In this document: in pieces, positions 25,100-32,719 of the stretch | Layout: every line of letters starts with the position of its first letter | Position numbering within the stretch: the stretch's first letter is position 1 | NCBI GenBank assembly: GCA_029260755.1 | Contig: JAJDCQ010000024.1 | Coordinates: 1-64,000 of the forward strand | Direction of reading: 5' to 3' | Source of the DNA: Planctomycetota bacterium | GTDB lineage: Bacteria > Planctomycetota > J058 > JAJDCQ01 | DNA length: 64,000 nt | The notes under the pieces: model-generated | The model's input: the letters and a program-made list of their open reading frames with translations, nothing else | Told to the model about the DNA's origin: nothing | The model's database searches: none | Made by a program: the position numbers and the translations under genes

Positions 25100-25582
25100 T
25101 CACTCCCGGTCGCGTCCCTCGGGCCCCATCAGCGGACGGAGCTCCTCGAGGAAGTCCGAGATCTCCTTGAAGTCGCGGTAGACCGACGCGAATCGGACGT
25201 AGGCGATGTCGTCGAGGCGGCGGAGCTTGTTCATCACGAGCTGGCCGATCATCTTCGCCGGCACCTCCCGCTCGCTCACCTCGCGGATCTCACGCTCGAT
25301 CTCGTCGGTGATCTCCTCGAGCTTTTCGCTCGGAACCGCGCGCTTCTCGCAGGCCTTCTCGAGCCCGCGGAGGATCTTGGCTCGATCGAAGGGGACGCGG
25401 CGACCGTCCTTCTTGATGACGCGGAGCGGGCGCTCCTCGACCTTCTCGTAAGTCGTGAAGCGACGGTGGCACTCGACGCACTCGCGGCGTCGGCGCACGA
25501 CGAAGCCTTCGCCGGAGAGACGGCTGTCGATGACCTTCGTGTTGTCCTTGCCGCCGATGTTCTTGCAGAACGGACACCGCAT
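25100..25582 (-). CDS. nrdR: Transcriptional repressor NrdR
   Basis: A 160-residue protein. An N-terminal zinc ribbon (MRCPFC, then CVECHRRF) is followed by an ATP-cone domain (RVIKKDGRRVPFDRAKILRGLEKAC). NrdR senses ATP/dATP and represses ribonucleotide reductase genes. Length and motifs match the family exactly. GAGGA lies nine bases before the ATG. No nrd genes are nearby, which is common. Confidence 0.96.
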   Translation of the reverse strand: MRCPFCKNIGGKDNTKVIDSRLSGEGFVVRRRRECVECHRRFTTYEKVEERPLRVIKKDGRRVPFDRAKILRGLEKACEKRAVPSEKLEEITDEIEREIREVSEREVPAKMIGQLVMNKLRRLDDIAYVRFASVYRDFKEISDFLEELRPLMGPEGRDRE

Positions 25583-25611
25583 GGGGGCGTTCCTCGTCTC
25601 TGCATCAGCCT

Positions 25612-25632
25612 AGCATACAACATCTTGTGAGT
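25612..25632 (-). promoter_or_regulatory. Possible NrdR-box-like operator upstream of nrdR
   Basis: The imperfect palindrome ACAA-CATC-TTGT (25617-25628) with flanking TAC/GTG resembles half of the NrdR box consensus and lies about 35-45 bases before the nrdR start. NrdR boxes normally come in pairs; I found only this one, so autoregulation is only a suggestion. Confidence 0.3.
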
Positions 25633-25746
25633 CCACACCGGCGGATCGTAACCGACGGGTGCGCGGACGCCGGCCGGGTGGCCCAGGTCCTTATGGAATC
25701 GTTAGATAGGGTAGGCGGAGGAGGGAGGGTGGGGAGAGGTTCGTAC

Positions 25747-25776
25747 AAAGAAAAACGCCAGCGGAACCCGCTGGCG
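25747..25776 (-). terminator. Rho-independent terminator of the radical SAM gene
   Basis: On the minus strand a perfect 9-bp stem CGCCAGCGG/CCGCTGGCG (25756-25764 with 25768-25776) and 3-base loop is followed by TTTTTCTTT. It starts 61 bases past the stop of the radical SAM gene and is the clearest intrinsic terminator in the window. Confidence 0.9.
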
Positions 25777-25837
25777 AGGTAACTATTGTAAGGGATGACG
25801 TGCAGATCGGTCAAGCACGATTTCGAGGCTCTCCCGA

Positions 25838-26824
25838 TCAGACGTCGAAGAGCCGTTGCCTCAGCCGTAAGATCTCTGGCCCCAACGGTTGACGCTCATC
25901 GAGCCGACGGACCCCCTGACGCCGGGCGGTCCGTTTCGCCTCGCGGAGCTCCTCGTCCGTCGTGCAGCGATCGAGCTCCGCATGGCGGCTCGCCTGATGC
26001 TCGGGTCGGTACTGCCCCATCACATTGACGTAAGTCTCGGGCGATACGTCGTGCGCGAGGAAGCGCATGATCTCGGCCGTGCCGGCGAGCCCCTCGGGCA
26101 TCACGAGGTGCCGCACGAGCACGCCGCGCCGGGCGAGCCCGTCGGGGCCGATCTCGAGCGGCCCGACCTGTCGGTGCATCTCCCGGACGGCCGTGCGGGC
26201 GATCTCGGGGTAGTCGGCCGCCTTGAGGTAGGTCTTGCTCGGCGCCTGGTCCCAGAACTTGAAGTCGGGCATGTAGATGTCGACGATTCCGTCCATCAGC
26301 TCGAGCGAGTGGATCGCGTCGTAGGAGCTCGTGTTGTAGACGATCGGGAGCGCCAGTCCCCCCTCGATCGCGACGACGAGCGCCTCGAGAAGCTGCGGAA
26401 CGACGTGCTCGGGCGTGACGAAGTTGATGTTGTGCGCGCCGGTCCGCTGAAGCTCGAGCATCACCGCCGCGAGCCGCTCGGGAGAGAGCTCGTCGCCGTG
26501 GCCGGCCTGACTGACGTCCCAGTTCTGACAGAAGACGCACCGCAGGTTACAGAAGGAGAAAAAGATCGTGCCGCTGCCTCGCCAGCCCCGGAGGCAGTCC
26601 TCCTCGCCGAAGTGGTGGAACGCGCTACCGACCCGGGCGAGCCGGCCGGTGTGGCAGGCCGCGGTCGCGTCGGCCAGGCGATCGACCTCGCAATCGCGGG
26701 GACAGGCGCGGCACGAGGCGAGTCCGGCCACGGCCTCGTCTCGGCGACGGCGGATCTCGTCGAGGGCCAGCGCGCGGTAGGCGGGCTCGAAGCCCTCCGG
26801 CGCACCGGGCGCGGGAGTGATCAC
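25838..26824 (-). CDS. Radical SAM protein, PflX-like (COG1313-type)
   Basis: A 328-residue protein. The radical SAM [4Fe-4S] motif CNLRCVFC (Cys92, 96, 99) follows an N-terminal cluster of four Cys (38, 41, 45, 57) typical of the PflX group, related to pyruvate formate-lyase activases. The remainder forms the partial TIM barrel (NINFVTPEH, YNTSSYD, DIYMPDFKFW). The GTG at 26824 is chosen because GGGAGGAGG lies seven bases upstream. The group lacks a well-established substrate; no glycyl-radical enzyme gene is adjacent, so its target is unknown. Confidence 0.88.
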   Translation of the reverse strand: MITPAPGAPEGFEPAYRALALDEIRRRRDEAVAGLASCRACPRDCEVDRLADATAACHTGRLARVGSAFHHFGEEDCLRGWRGSGTIFFSFCNLRCVFCQNWDVSQAGHGDELSPERLAAVMLELQRTGAHNINFVTPEHVVPQLLEALVVAIEGGLALPIVYNTSSYDAIHSLELMDGIVDIYMPDFKFWDQAPSKTYLKAADYPEIARTAVREMHRQVGPLEIGPDGLARRGVLVRHLVMPEGLAGTAEIMRFLAHDVSPETYVNVMGQYRPEHQASRHAELDRCTTDEELREAKRTARRQGVRRLDERQPLGPEILRLRQRLFDV

Positions 26825-27145
26825 GGAGCGGCCTCCTCCCATCCAACCTAGCGGACTCACCCCCGCCGTTCACGTGTCTCTTCCGGCCGTTCATGCGTCC
26901 GCTGGTGCGCGACCGTGGCGCCGCCGAATGGATGCGGCCGACCGGATCTGGGCGGCGGGGGCGCCGCCCGGAGGCCACGTGAACACCCGGATCTCGGCGA
27001 TCGGCGCACGTAAACGCCAACCAACGGGCCTTTTCCGCCCGGTCATTTCGCTCGACGGAGCGGCCTCGGTCTTGCATCATGATCCCCCTCACCTGCGCGC
27101 CACCCACCCTCGCGCGCGCACCGGACGGACAACTGGAGGCACTCC
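26825..27145. promoter_or_regulatory. Divergent intergenic region
   Basis: A 321-base gap between the radical SAM and phosphatase genes. No gene is evident. The octamer TTCACGTG at about 26870 recurs inverted as CACGTGAA at about 26976, which could be paired operator half-sites, but this may be chance. No convincing -35/-10 pair was found. Confidence 0.25.
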
Positions 27146-28264
27146 ATGCGCTCGCGCACGCACGCGACCATCGCGGCGCTCGTCGTCGGCATCGCCCTCG
27201 CATTCGGAACGGGCGCCCCCGGCTGCGAGACCCCGGTCCGCATCCCCTACGTCCAGAACGTCCAGACCGACTCGGCCGTGATCGTCTGGAAGACCCGGGA
27301 CGACTCGACCGGAGAGGTGTCCTGGGGCCCGACCACGACCTACGGGAGCTCGGCGGCCAGTCCGCGCGGTAAGCGCCACGAGGTGCCGCTGACGGGGCTC
27401 CTGCCCGACACCCAGTACTTCTACGAGGTGAAGGTCGATGGCCGCGTCGTCTCGGGCGGCGTCCCCTTCCGGACGGCGAAGACGAGCGCGCAGAACCAGT
27501 TCGACTTCATCGTCTTCGGCGACAGTGGCCAGTGGACCCCCTGGATGCTCCAGATCGCCGACCAGCTCGAGGGCCAGCAGGGCGTCGACCTGATCGTCCA
27601 CACCGGTGACGTGATCTACCCCGACGGCGACGAGGACAAGTACGACCTCCACTGCTTCTCGCAGTACAAGGACTTCCTGAAGTCGGTCCCGATGTACCCC
27701 TGCATCGGCAACCACGACGACAAGAAGCGGGACGCGGAGGCCTACCTCGAGAACTGGAGCCTGCCGCTCAACAACCTCGGCACCGAGCGTTACTACTCGT
27801 TCGACTGGGGCAACGTGCGGTTCATCTCGATCAACACCGAGGACAACTACGAGGCGGGCAGCCCCCAGTACACGTTCATCGACAACGCGATCACGACGGC
27901 GCGGGCCGCCGGCCTCGACTGGGTGATCCCGTTCTTCCACAAGCCGCCGTTCAGCAACGGGCGTCACGGCGACAACGACACGGTGAAGCGCCACCTCGTC
28001 CCGCTCTTCGAGCAGCACCAGATCAAGCTCGTCTTCGCCGGGCACGAGCACAACTATCAGCGGACCAACGAGATCAATGGCGTGACCTACATCGTCACCG
28101 GCGGCGGCGGGCAGCTCCTCTACCCGGTGAGCGGCGGCGGCAACATCGCCGAGTCCAAGTTCGCGTGGCACTTCGTCCGCGCGAGCGTGAACGGCACCCA
28201 GATCACCTTCGAGGCGATCAACAACACCGGCGCGGTGATCGACACGCACACGATCACCAAGTAG
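27146..28264 (+). CDS. Secreted purple acid phosphatase-like metallophosphoesterase
   Basis: A 372-residue exported protein. A signal peptide or lipobox-like segment (GAPGC) is followed by a fibronectin-III-like domain (about 30-110: VQTDSAVIVWKTRDDS, LLPDTQYFYEV), as in plant-type purple acid phosphatases. The metallophosphatase domain carries all five signature blocks: GDSG, GDVIYPDG, GNHD, the His in FFHKPPF, and GHEHNYQR. These coordinate a binuclear metal centre for phosphomonoester hydrolysis. GGAGG precedes the ATG by six bases. A probable role is release of phosphate outside the cytoplasm. A hairpin terminator follows. Confidence 0.9.
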   Translation: MRSRTHATIAALVVGIALAFGTGAPGCETPVRIPYVQNVQTDSAVIVWKTRDDSTGEVSWGPTTTYGSSAASPRGKRHEVPLTGLLPDTQYFYEVKVDGRVVSGGVPFRTAKTSAQNQFDFIVFGDSGQWTPWMLQIADQLEGQQGVDLIVHTGDVIYPDGDEDKYDLHCFSQYKDFLKSVPMYPCIGNHDDKKRDAEAYLENWSLPLNNLGTERYYSFDWGNVRFISINTEDNYEAGSPQYTFIDNAITTARAAGLDWVIPFFHKPPFSNGRHGDNDTVKRHLVPLFEQHQIKLVFAGHEHNYQRTNEINGVTYIVTGGGGQLLYPVSGGGNIAESKFAWHFVRASVNGTQITFEAINNTGAVIDTHTITK

Positions 28265-28336
28265 GATCGTCGGCCTCAGACAACTCCGGATCAGGTGGAG
28301 CCCCCGCGTCGGGGGTCTGATCGAAGAAGACGAGCG

Positions 28337-28366
28337 AAGGCGCGCGCCGCGAGGTGCGCGCCTTTT
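28337..28366 (+). terminator. Intrinsic terminator of the phosphatase gene
   Basis: A perfect 9-bp stem AAGGCGCGC/GCGCGCCTT (28337-28345 with 28356-28364) with a 10-base loop runs into TTTTCTC. A second hairpin lies just upstream (about 28290-28325). It separates two convergent genes. Confidence 0.8.
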
Positions 28367-28367
28367 C

Positions 28368-28973
28368 TCATTGTGGTCGCTCCAGAGCGTCGAGAGCCTC
28401 GCGCAGCTCGGGACTGCCGGCGACGACGTCCTCACCGACGACCTCGACGGGGCGCTCGAGGAGCTCCGCGAGCCGCGCCACGACGGCGATCACGTCGAGC
28501 GCCTGCTGGTCGCTCGTCGCGGCTGGCCCGAGACGGAGGAGGTCCTCGTCGCCGGCGCTCACGATCGCCACGAGGCGCTGTCGGCCCTGCGGCTCGAGGG
28601 GGTGGACGATGATCCGGAGCGGGTCGATCTCGTCCGCCTCCCAGGTGCGGAGGAGCAGGCCGAGCCCGCCCGCCTGCCGCAGGCGTCGCTCGCCGCGGGC
28701 GACCGTGAAGTCGTGGGCGAAGACGACCATGCCGCCGACGAGCAGGCCGAGGAGGGCGACGGCCGCCGCGGCGCCTGCCCGCGCGCCCGTGAGCTCGCCC
28801 GAGATGAGGATCACGCCGGCCATCAGGAACAGCGCCCCGCCGGCGATGAGGAAGCCGGCCCAGGCGGAGCGCGACCCGACGAACGCGATCCCATCGAGAC
28901 CCGCGAGCACCCGGTAGCCGCCGAGGACCACGCCGGGCCGGATCTCCGGGATCCTCCTCATCGCGTCGGTCAT
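28368..28973 (-). CDS. Integral membrane protein of unknown function
   Basis: A 201-residue protein. Two or three hydrophobic helices lie between about 25 and 90 (including AWAGFLIAGGALFLMAGVIL). A cytoplasmic-looking domain follows, with beta strands (LLLRTWEADEIDPLRIIVHPLE, RLVAIVSAGDEDLL) and a final helix. The C-terminal part resembles the regulatory domain after the membrane helices of the zinc-ribbon kinases in this window, but the similarity is weak. It lies between the convergent phosphatase terminator and the M28 peptidase; no family is recognised. Confidence 0.65.
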   Translation of the reverse strand: MTDAMRRIPEIRPGVVLGGYRVLAGLDGIAFVGSRSAWAGFLIAGGALFLMAGVILISGELTGARAGAAAAVALLGLLVGGMVVFAHDFTVARGERRLRQAGGLGLLLRTWEADEIDPLRIIVHPLEPQGRQRLVAIVSAGDEDLLRLGPAATSDQQALDVIAVVARLAELLERPVEVVGEDVVAGSPELREALDALERPQ

Positions 28974-29082
28974 CGCGGGGCCTTCGCTCCGTACGTGCCG
29001 CGGGGGCCGTCGGCGACGGCCCCCGCGATCACGAGCCTGAGACTCGGTGTCTGCGTCTAGCCCGGGTCGTGAGTAATCCGGG

Positions 29083-30819
29083 CTAGTAGTAGCGCTTGCC
29101 CGTCTTCGGCTTGACCGGCTTCTTCTTCTCCGGCTCGGGGAACTGGGCGTAGAGGGTGATCTGCTTCCCGCCGCGCTCGACGAGGAACGGCGTCTTGCCC
29201 TCGGCCGCCTGGATCACGGAGCGGAGCGTGTCGATGTCCTCGATCTTGGTCTTGCCGCTCGAGATGAACTTGTCACCGACCTTGAAGCCGCCCTTGTCGG
29301 CGCGGCTGTCGGGCGTGATGCTCGAGATCGACATGCCCTCGAGCTGGATGCCGAGCACCTTGCGGTTCTGGGCTCCACGCGGCTGCTGCATGTTCGTCCG
29401 GTCGAGGAGCTCCTCGAGGTTCGCGACGCCGAGGGCGCCGCTCGCGACCACGAACGCGCTCCGCTGCTGGTACTCGGGGATCGCCCGGTCGAAGTTGTCG
29501 TGCTGGGTGTGGTGGCCGTAGCTGTAGTTGCTCTTGCCACGCTGGATCCAGAAGAAGCCCGGGACGCCGGCCGCGAGGTAGCTGTTGTGATCGCTGCCGC
29601 CCCCGGTGAGCCCGCCGACCTGGCGGATCTGGAAGTCGAAGCCGCTGCCGTCGTCGACCAGATGCCCCATCGCCTCCTGCATCTGCGGCATCATCGCCTG
29701 GGTCGCGGTGATCCCCGAGAGGGTGTTCGTGCCGCCGTCGTGGACGAGGACGGCCGAGATCTTGCTCATCTCGTCGCGGTGCTTCCGCACGTAACCGGCG
29801 CTCCCGAGCAGGCCCTGCTCCTCGCCGCTCCAGAGGATGAACCGGATCGTCCGCTTGGGGCGCGCGCCCGCCTTCATCAGCAGGCGAGCCGCCTCGAGGG
29901 TCGTCGCGCAGCCGGTGCCGTTGTCGTTGCTGCCCTCGGCGCCGTCCCAGCTGTCGATGTGCCCGCCGACGATCACGAACTCGTCGGGCTTCTCGGTCCC
30001 CTTGATGTCGGCGACCACGTTGTAGTGCTTGTAGGGCCCGGGCTTGAACTCGTTCTTGATGTCGAACTCGAGCTCGAGCTTCTCGCCGCCCTGGAGAAGC
30101 TCGGTGAGCTCCTTCCACTGACTGTTGATGAGGTTCACCTGGACCCGCGTCGGGAGCTTGTCGTAGGTGATTCCGCGGACGCTGCCGCTCGTGAGGAGGA
30201 GCTCACCGCGGACGCCCCGGACCCAGCCGGCGATCCCGGCGTTCCAGATCGCGTCGTTGAGCGCGCGTGCATCGCCGGAGAGGCGACCGCGCCGCGTCGA
30301 GCGCCCGACGATCCACGCGCCCTTCAGCGCGCCGCCGAGCTTCTCGAGCTCATCCACGCTCGTCGGCTCGAGGATCGCCGCGCCGCGGGTCGGGCCGTCG
30401 GTGCCGGCCGTCCACGAGTGGGTGTTGAACTCGAGCGGCTTCTCGCCCTTGCCGGGCACGATGACCTTGCCGCTCCACGGGCCGCGGTTGAATCCGACCG
30501 GCCACTCACCCCACTCCTCGACCCAGGCCTCGAGGCCGTAGCTCTCGAACTGCTTGCGGGTCCACTCGTAGGACTCGTTGATCCCATCGGAGCCGGTCAG
30601 CCGGGGGCCGATCTCCTTGGTCATGTAGCGCAGATGCTCCATGACCTGGTTGTCGTTCTGATTCGCTTGACGGAGCCGCTCGATCGTCTTGCGGGTCGCG
30701 TCCTGGTCCGTCTCGTCGCCAGCCGCGGCCGGCTTGGTGGCCGCGATCGCGAAGATCGACGCGCCGATCGCGACGGTCAGCGCCGCGTGGCGGACCGCAC
30801 TCTGCGGGACTCGAATCAT
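29083..30819 (-). CDS. Exported M28-family zinc peptidase with PA and PDZ domains
   Basis: A 578-residue exported protein. The ATG at 30819, after GAGGTG, gives a signal peptide ending in AAA. A PA-type insert (about 110-240) precedes the M28 catalytic core: GGHIDSWDGAEGSNDNGTG (His and bridging Asp), SGEEQGLLGS (catalytic Glu and ligand Glu), VHDGGT, and a final His in GHHTQHDNFD. A PDZ domain (about 495-560; LGIQLEGMSISSITPDSRADKGGFKVGD) follows, then a Lys/Pro-rich tail. M28 enzymes are aminopeptidases or carboxypeptidases; the PDZ domain probably recognises C-termini or docks partners. The 524 bases upstream hold only a large inverted repeat. Confidence 0.9.
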   Translation of the reverse strand: MIRVPQSAVRHAALTVAIGASIFAIAATKPAAAGDETDQDATRKTIERLRQANQNDNQVMEHLRYMTKEIGPRLTGSDGINESYEWTRKQFESYGLEAWVEEWGEWPVGFNRGPWSGKVIVPGKGEKPLEFNTHSWTAGTDGPTRGAAILEPTSVDELEKLGGALKGAWIVGRSTRRGRLSGDARALNDAIWNAGIAGWVRGVRGELLLTSGSVRGITYDKLPTRVQVNLINSQWKELTELLQGGEKLELEFDIKNEFKPGPYKHYNVVADIKGTEKPDEFVIVGGHIDSWDGAEGSNDNGTGCATTLEAARLLMKAGARPKRTIRFILWSGEEQGLLGSAGYVRKHRDEMSKISAVLVHDGGTNTLSGITATQAMMPQMQEAMGHLVDDGSGFDFQIRQVGGLTGGGSDHNSYLAAGVPGFFWIQRGKSNYSYGHHTQHDNFDRAIPEYQQRSAFVVASGALGVANLEELLDRTNMQQPRGAQNRKVLGIQLEGMSISSITPDSRADKGGFKVGDKFISSGKTKIEDIDTLRSVIQAAEGKTPFLVERGGKQITLYAQFPEPEKKKPVKPKTGKRYY

Positions 30820-31117
30820 GTTCACCTCGCCTCTACTCGGTGCTTCTCTGCAAGCACATGGCCCACTCCGCGCAGCCGCTCCCGGAGAGGAAGCGGTCGG
30901 AGGGGCCCCTCCGATGGACCGGCTCATCGGCTCTCGCGGGAACGCCCCGCACCCCCCCGATGGATCACCGGCTGAACGCCAAGATATACGGCGGTTTGGC
31001 GGCATTGTGTGGGTCACCGGAGTGTAAATGATGGCCCACGGGGCGGGGAGGCGAGCGGGACGCCCGAACAGCCCCCGAGGATGGGGGGGATGTCGGCCGA
31101 TCGGTGAAGTGATGGTC

Positions 31118-31329
31118 GCGATGTCGGCTTCGCCGACGATTTCCTCACGCCAAGCGCGCCAAGGGGCCAAGGCCGCCAAGTGCCATTGCCGGTTCGAGGG
31201 CCGCGGCGCGGACCGACCGACGGAGACTCACGCAGAGTCAGCGACGAACGCCACCGCCCGAGACTCTTGGCGCTCTTGGCGCACCTCCGCGCGCTTGGCG
31301 TGAGGAATCGTCGGCGAAGCCGACATCGC
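31118..31329. repeat. Long inverted repeat with CTTGGCG units (family C)
   Basis: Arms of 42 and 41 bases (31118-31159 and 31289-31329) are perfect reverse complements except for one extra T. Each includes the sub-hairpin GTCGGC-TTC-GCCGAC. The inner flanks continue with repeats of CGCCAAG (left) and CTTGGCG (right) at about 9-base spacing. The loop is 129 bases. It fills the 524-base gap between the M28 gene and the secreted-protein gene; nothing else is recognisable there. No transposase gene is present. Confidence 0.85.
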
Positions 31330-31343
31330 TGCCAACATCAACA

Positions 31344-32183
31344 TCAGTCGAGCGGCTCGGCGTCGAACGTGATCCGAACCGTGCCGATGGTGGTCGTGTT
31401 GGTCTTGAGGTCGTCGGCGCTGCGCGGGCCCTTCACGTCGAAGGCCAGGATCCGACCGAGGGCGGGACTGAAGAGCACCTCGCCCTCGATCTTGTAGGCG
31501 AGGCCGGCGACGACCTGCGTCTTCGCGCGCTCGAGGCCGAAGGCGAGCTTGAGCCGGACGCACTCCTCGCCGTGGTGGCGCTTGAGGCCCTTCACGGTGA
31601 TCTCGCCCTTGGCGTCGTAGAGGGTGTCGTTGAACGTCGGGCCGTAGATCGCCTTGCCGACCTTCTCGACGTCGATCTCCCACGAGTCACGGACCGCCAC
31701 CGGATCGGCCGGCAGCGCGAGATAGACGATCCGCGCGACCGGGATCTTGGAGGGGTCCGCCTGCATCTTGCCGACGCCGGCGAGCTCGTAGGCGATGGCG
31801 CCGTCCCTCTCGACGATCGAGAGGGTCTGGCCGTGCAGCGCCGTGTTCGTCGTCTCGGGCTTCCCGCCCTTGTGGACGGTGCGGACCGCCTGCTCGTACA
31901 TGCGCTTCGACACGACGGTGCCGTCCTCGCGCACCTCGAGCGTCTCCTCGACGAACTTCGAGCGCTCCTCGACGACCTGCTTTCCGCCGCCGACCCGCTT
32001 CCCGCCCTGGGTGAGCTGGGCATCGAGGACGCGGACGCTCTGCCCCCGGTAGCGCTCCCCGACGCTGTCGGTCCGCTTCAGGAGAAACCGCTCCTTCTTG
32101 TCGTCGTCGGCCGCGGCGACGCCGACGATGCCGGCCACTCCGAGGAGCAGCGCGGGGAGCAGGGTGCGCAGTCGGTCGATCAC
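31344..32183 (-). CDS. Secreted protein of unknown function
   Basis: A 279-residue exported protein with a signal peptide (about 1-25, ending AAA). The mature part is strand-rich with many charged residues (KQVVEERSKFVEETLEVRED, ITVKGLKRHHGEECVRLKL, YKIEGEVLFSPALGRILAFD), a pattern seen in exported proteins annotated only as hypothetical. GGAGG sits six bases before the GTG start. It is 12 bases downstream of the thioredoxin-fold gene and likely cotranscribed with it. Function unknown. Confidence 0.75.
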   Translation of the reverse strand: MIDRLRTLLPALLLGVAGIVGVAAADDDKKERFLLKRTDSVGERYRGQSVRVLDAQLTQGGKRVGGGKQVVEERSKFVEETLEVREDGTVVSKRMYEQAVRTVHKGGKPETTNTALHGQTLSIVERDGAIAYELAGVGKMQADPSKIPVARIVYLALPADPVAVRDSWEIDVEKVGKAIYGPTFNDTLYDAKGEITVKGLKRHHGEECVRLKLAFGLERAKTQVVAGLAYKIEGEVLFSPALGRILAFDVKGPRSADDLKTNTTTIGTVRITFDAEPLD

Positions 32184-32195
32184 GATCGCCTCCGG

Positions 32196-32705
32196 TCAGT
32201 CGCCGAGCTTCGCGAACGCCTTCTCGAGCGCCGCCTTGTCGGCGAAGCCATCCAGCCTCGCCGCCACCTTCCCGTCGGCGCCCACGAGGAACGTCGTCGG
32301 CACGAGCTCGACGCCGAACCCCTGGACGCACTCGAGGGTGAACATCGCGACCGAGCTCCGCTCGAGCTTGAGCGATCCGGCGAAGGTCTCGACGAGGCCC
32401 TTTCCGCCCTGGTCGCACGAGATCGCGAGGAGGGCGACGCTGCGATCCTTGGCGAGGGCGGCGAGGAGCGGCAGCTCCTCCTTGCACTCGTCGGAGAACG
32501 TGGTGAAGAAGACGACCACCGTCTTCTTCCCCTCGAGCGCCGCGCTCCCGGTCTTGCCGCCGGCGAGCGTCTCGAGCTCGAACTTCGGCAGCTTCCCGCC
32601 GGCGGCGAGCTTGTCGGCGGCCCGGGTCGGGGCGATCGCACCGGCGACGACGAGGACGAGCGCGAGGGTCACGGCGAGCGCCGCGACGAGGCGATGGGCG
32701 AACAC
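32196..32705 (-). CDS. Exported TlpA-like thioredoxin-fold protein lacking the CxxC
   Basis: A 169-residue exported protein with a signal peptide of about 30 residues. The fold is that of TlpA/ResA: FELETLAGGK, VVVFFTTFSDECKEELP, and the cis-Pro loop LVPTTFLV. The usual WCxxC active site is FSDEC (70-74), so the N-terminal nucleophilic Cys is Ser and only Cys74 remains. Classical disulfide reduction is therefore unlikely. It may act as a binding protein, or use Cys74 with one of the other two Cys (in LLAISCDQ and LECVQG). It sits between glpK and the secreted protein at 31344. Confidence 0.85.
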   Translation of the reverse strand: MFAHRLVAALAVTLALVLVVAGAIAPTRAADKLAAGGKLPKFELETLAGGKTGSAALEGKKTVVVFFTTFSDECKEELPLLAALAKDRSVALLAISCDQGGKGLVETFAGSLKLERSSVAMFTLECVQGFGVELVPTTFLVGADGKVAARLDGFADKAALEKAFAKLGD

Positions 32706-32719
32706 GATCGGAAGCTCCT

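Noticed and set aside
29500..30975. A 491-codon plus-strand frame opposite the M28 peptidase
   Set aside because: Leu/Asp/Val-rich shadow; the minus strand carries an intact M28 active site and signal peptide.
31118..31329. Inverted repeat considered as the ends of an insertion sequence or a MITE
   Set aside because: No transposase, no visible target-site duplication, and the arms continue into short tandem units. It fits a palindromic repeat class better, though a MITE is not fully excluded.
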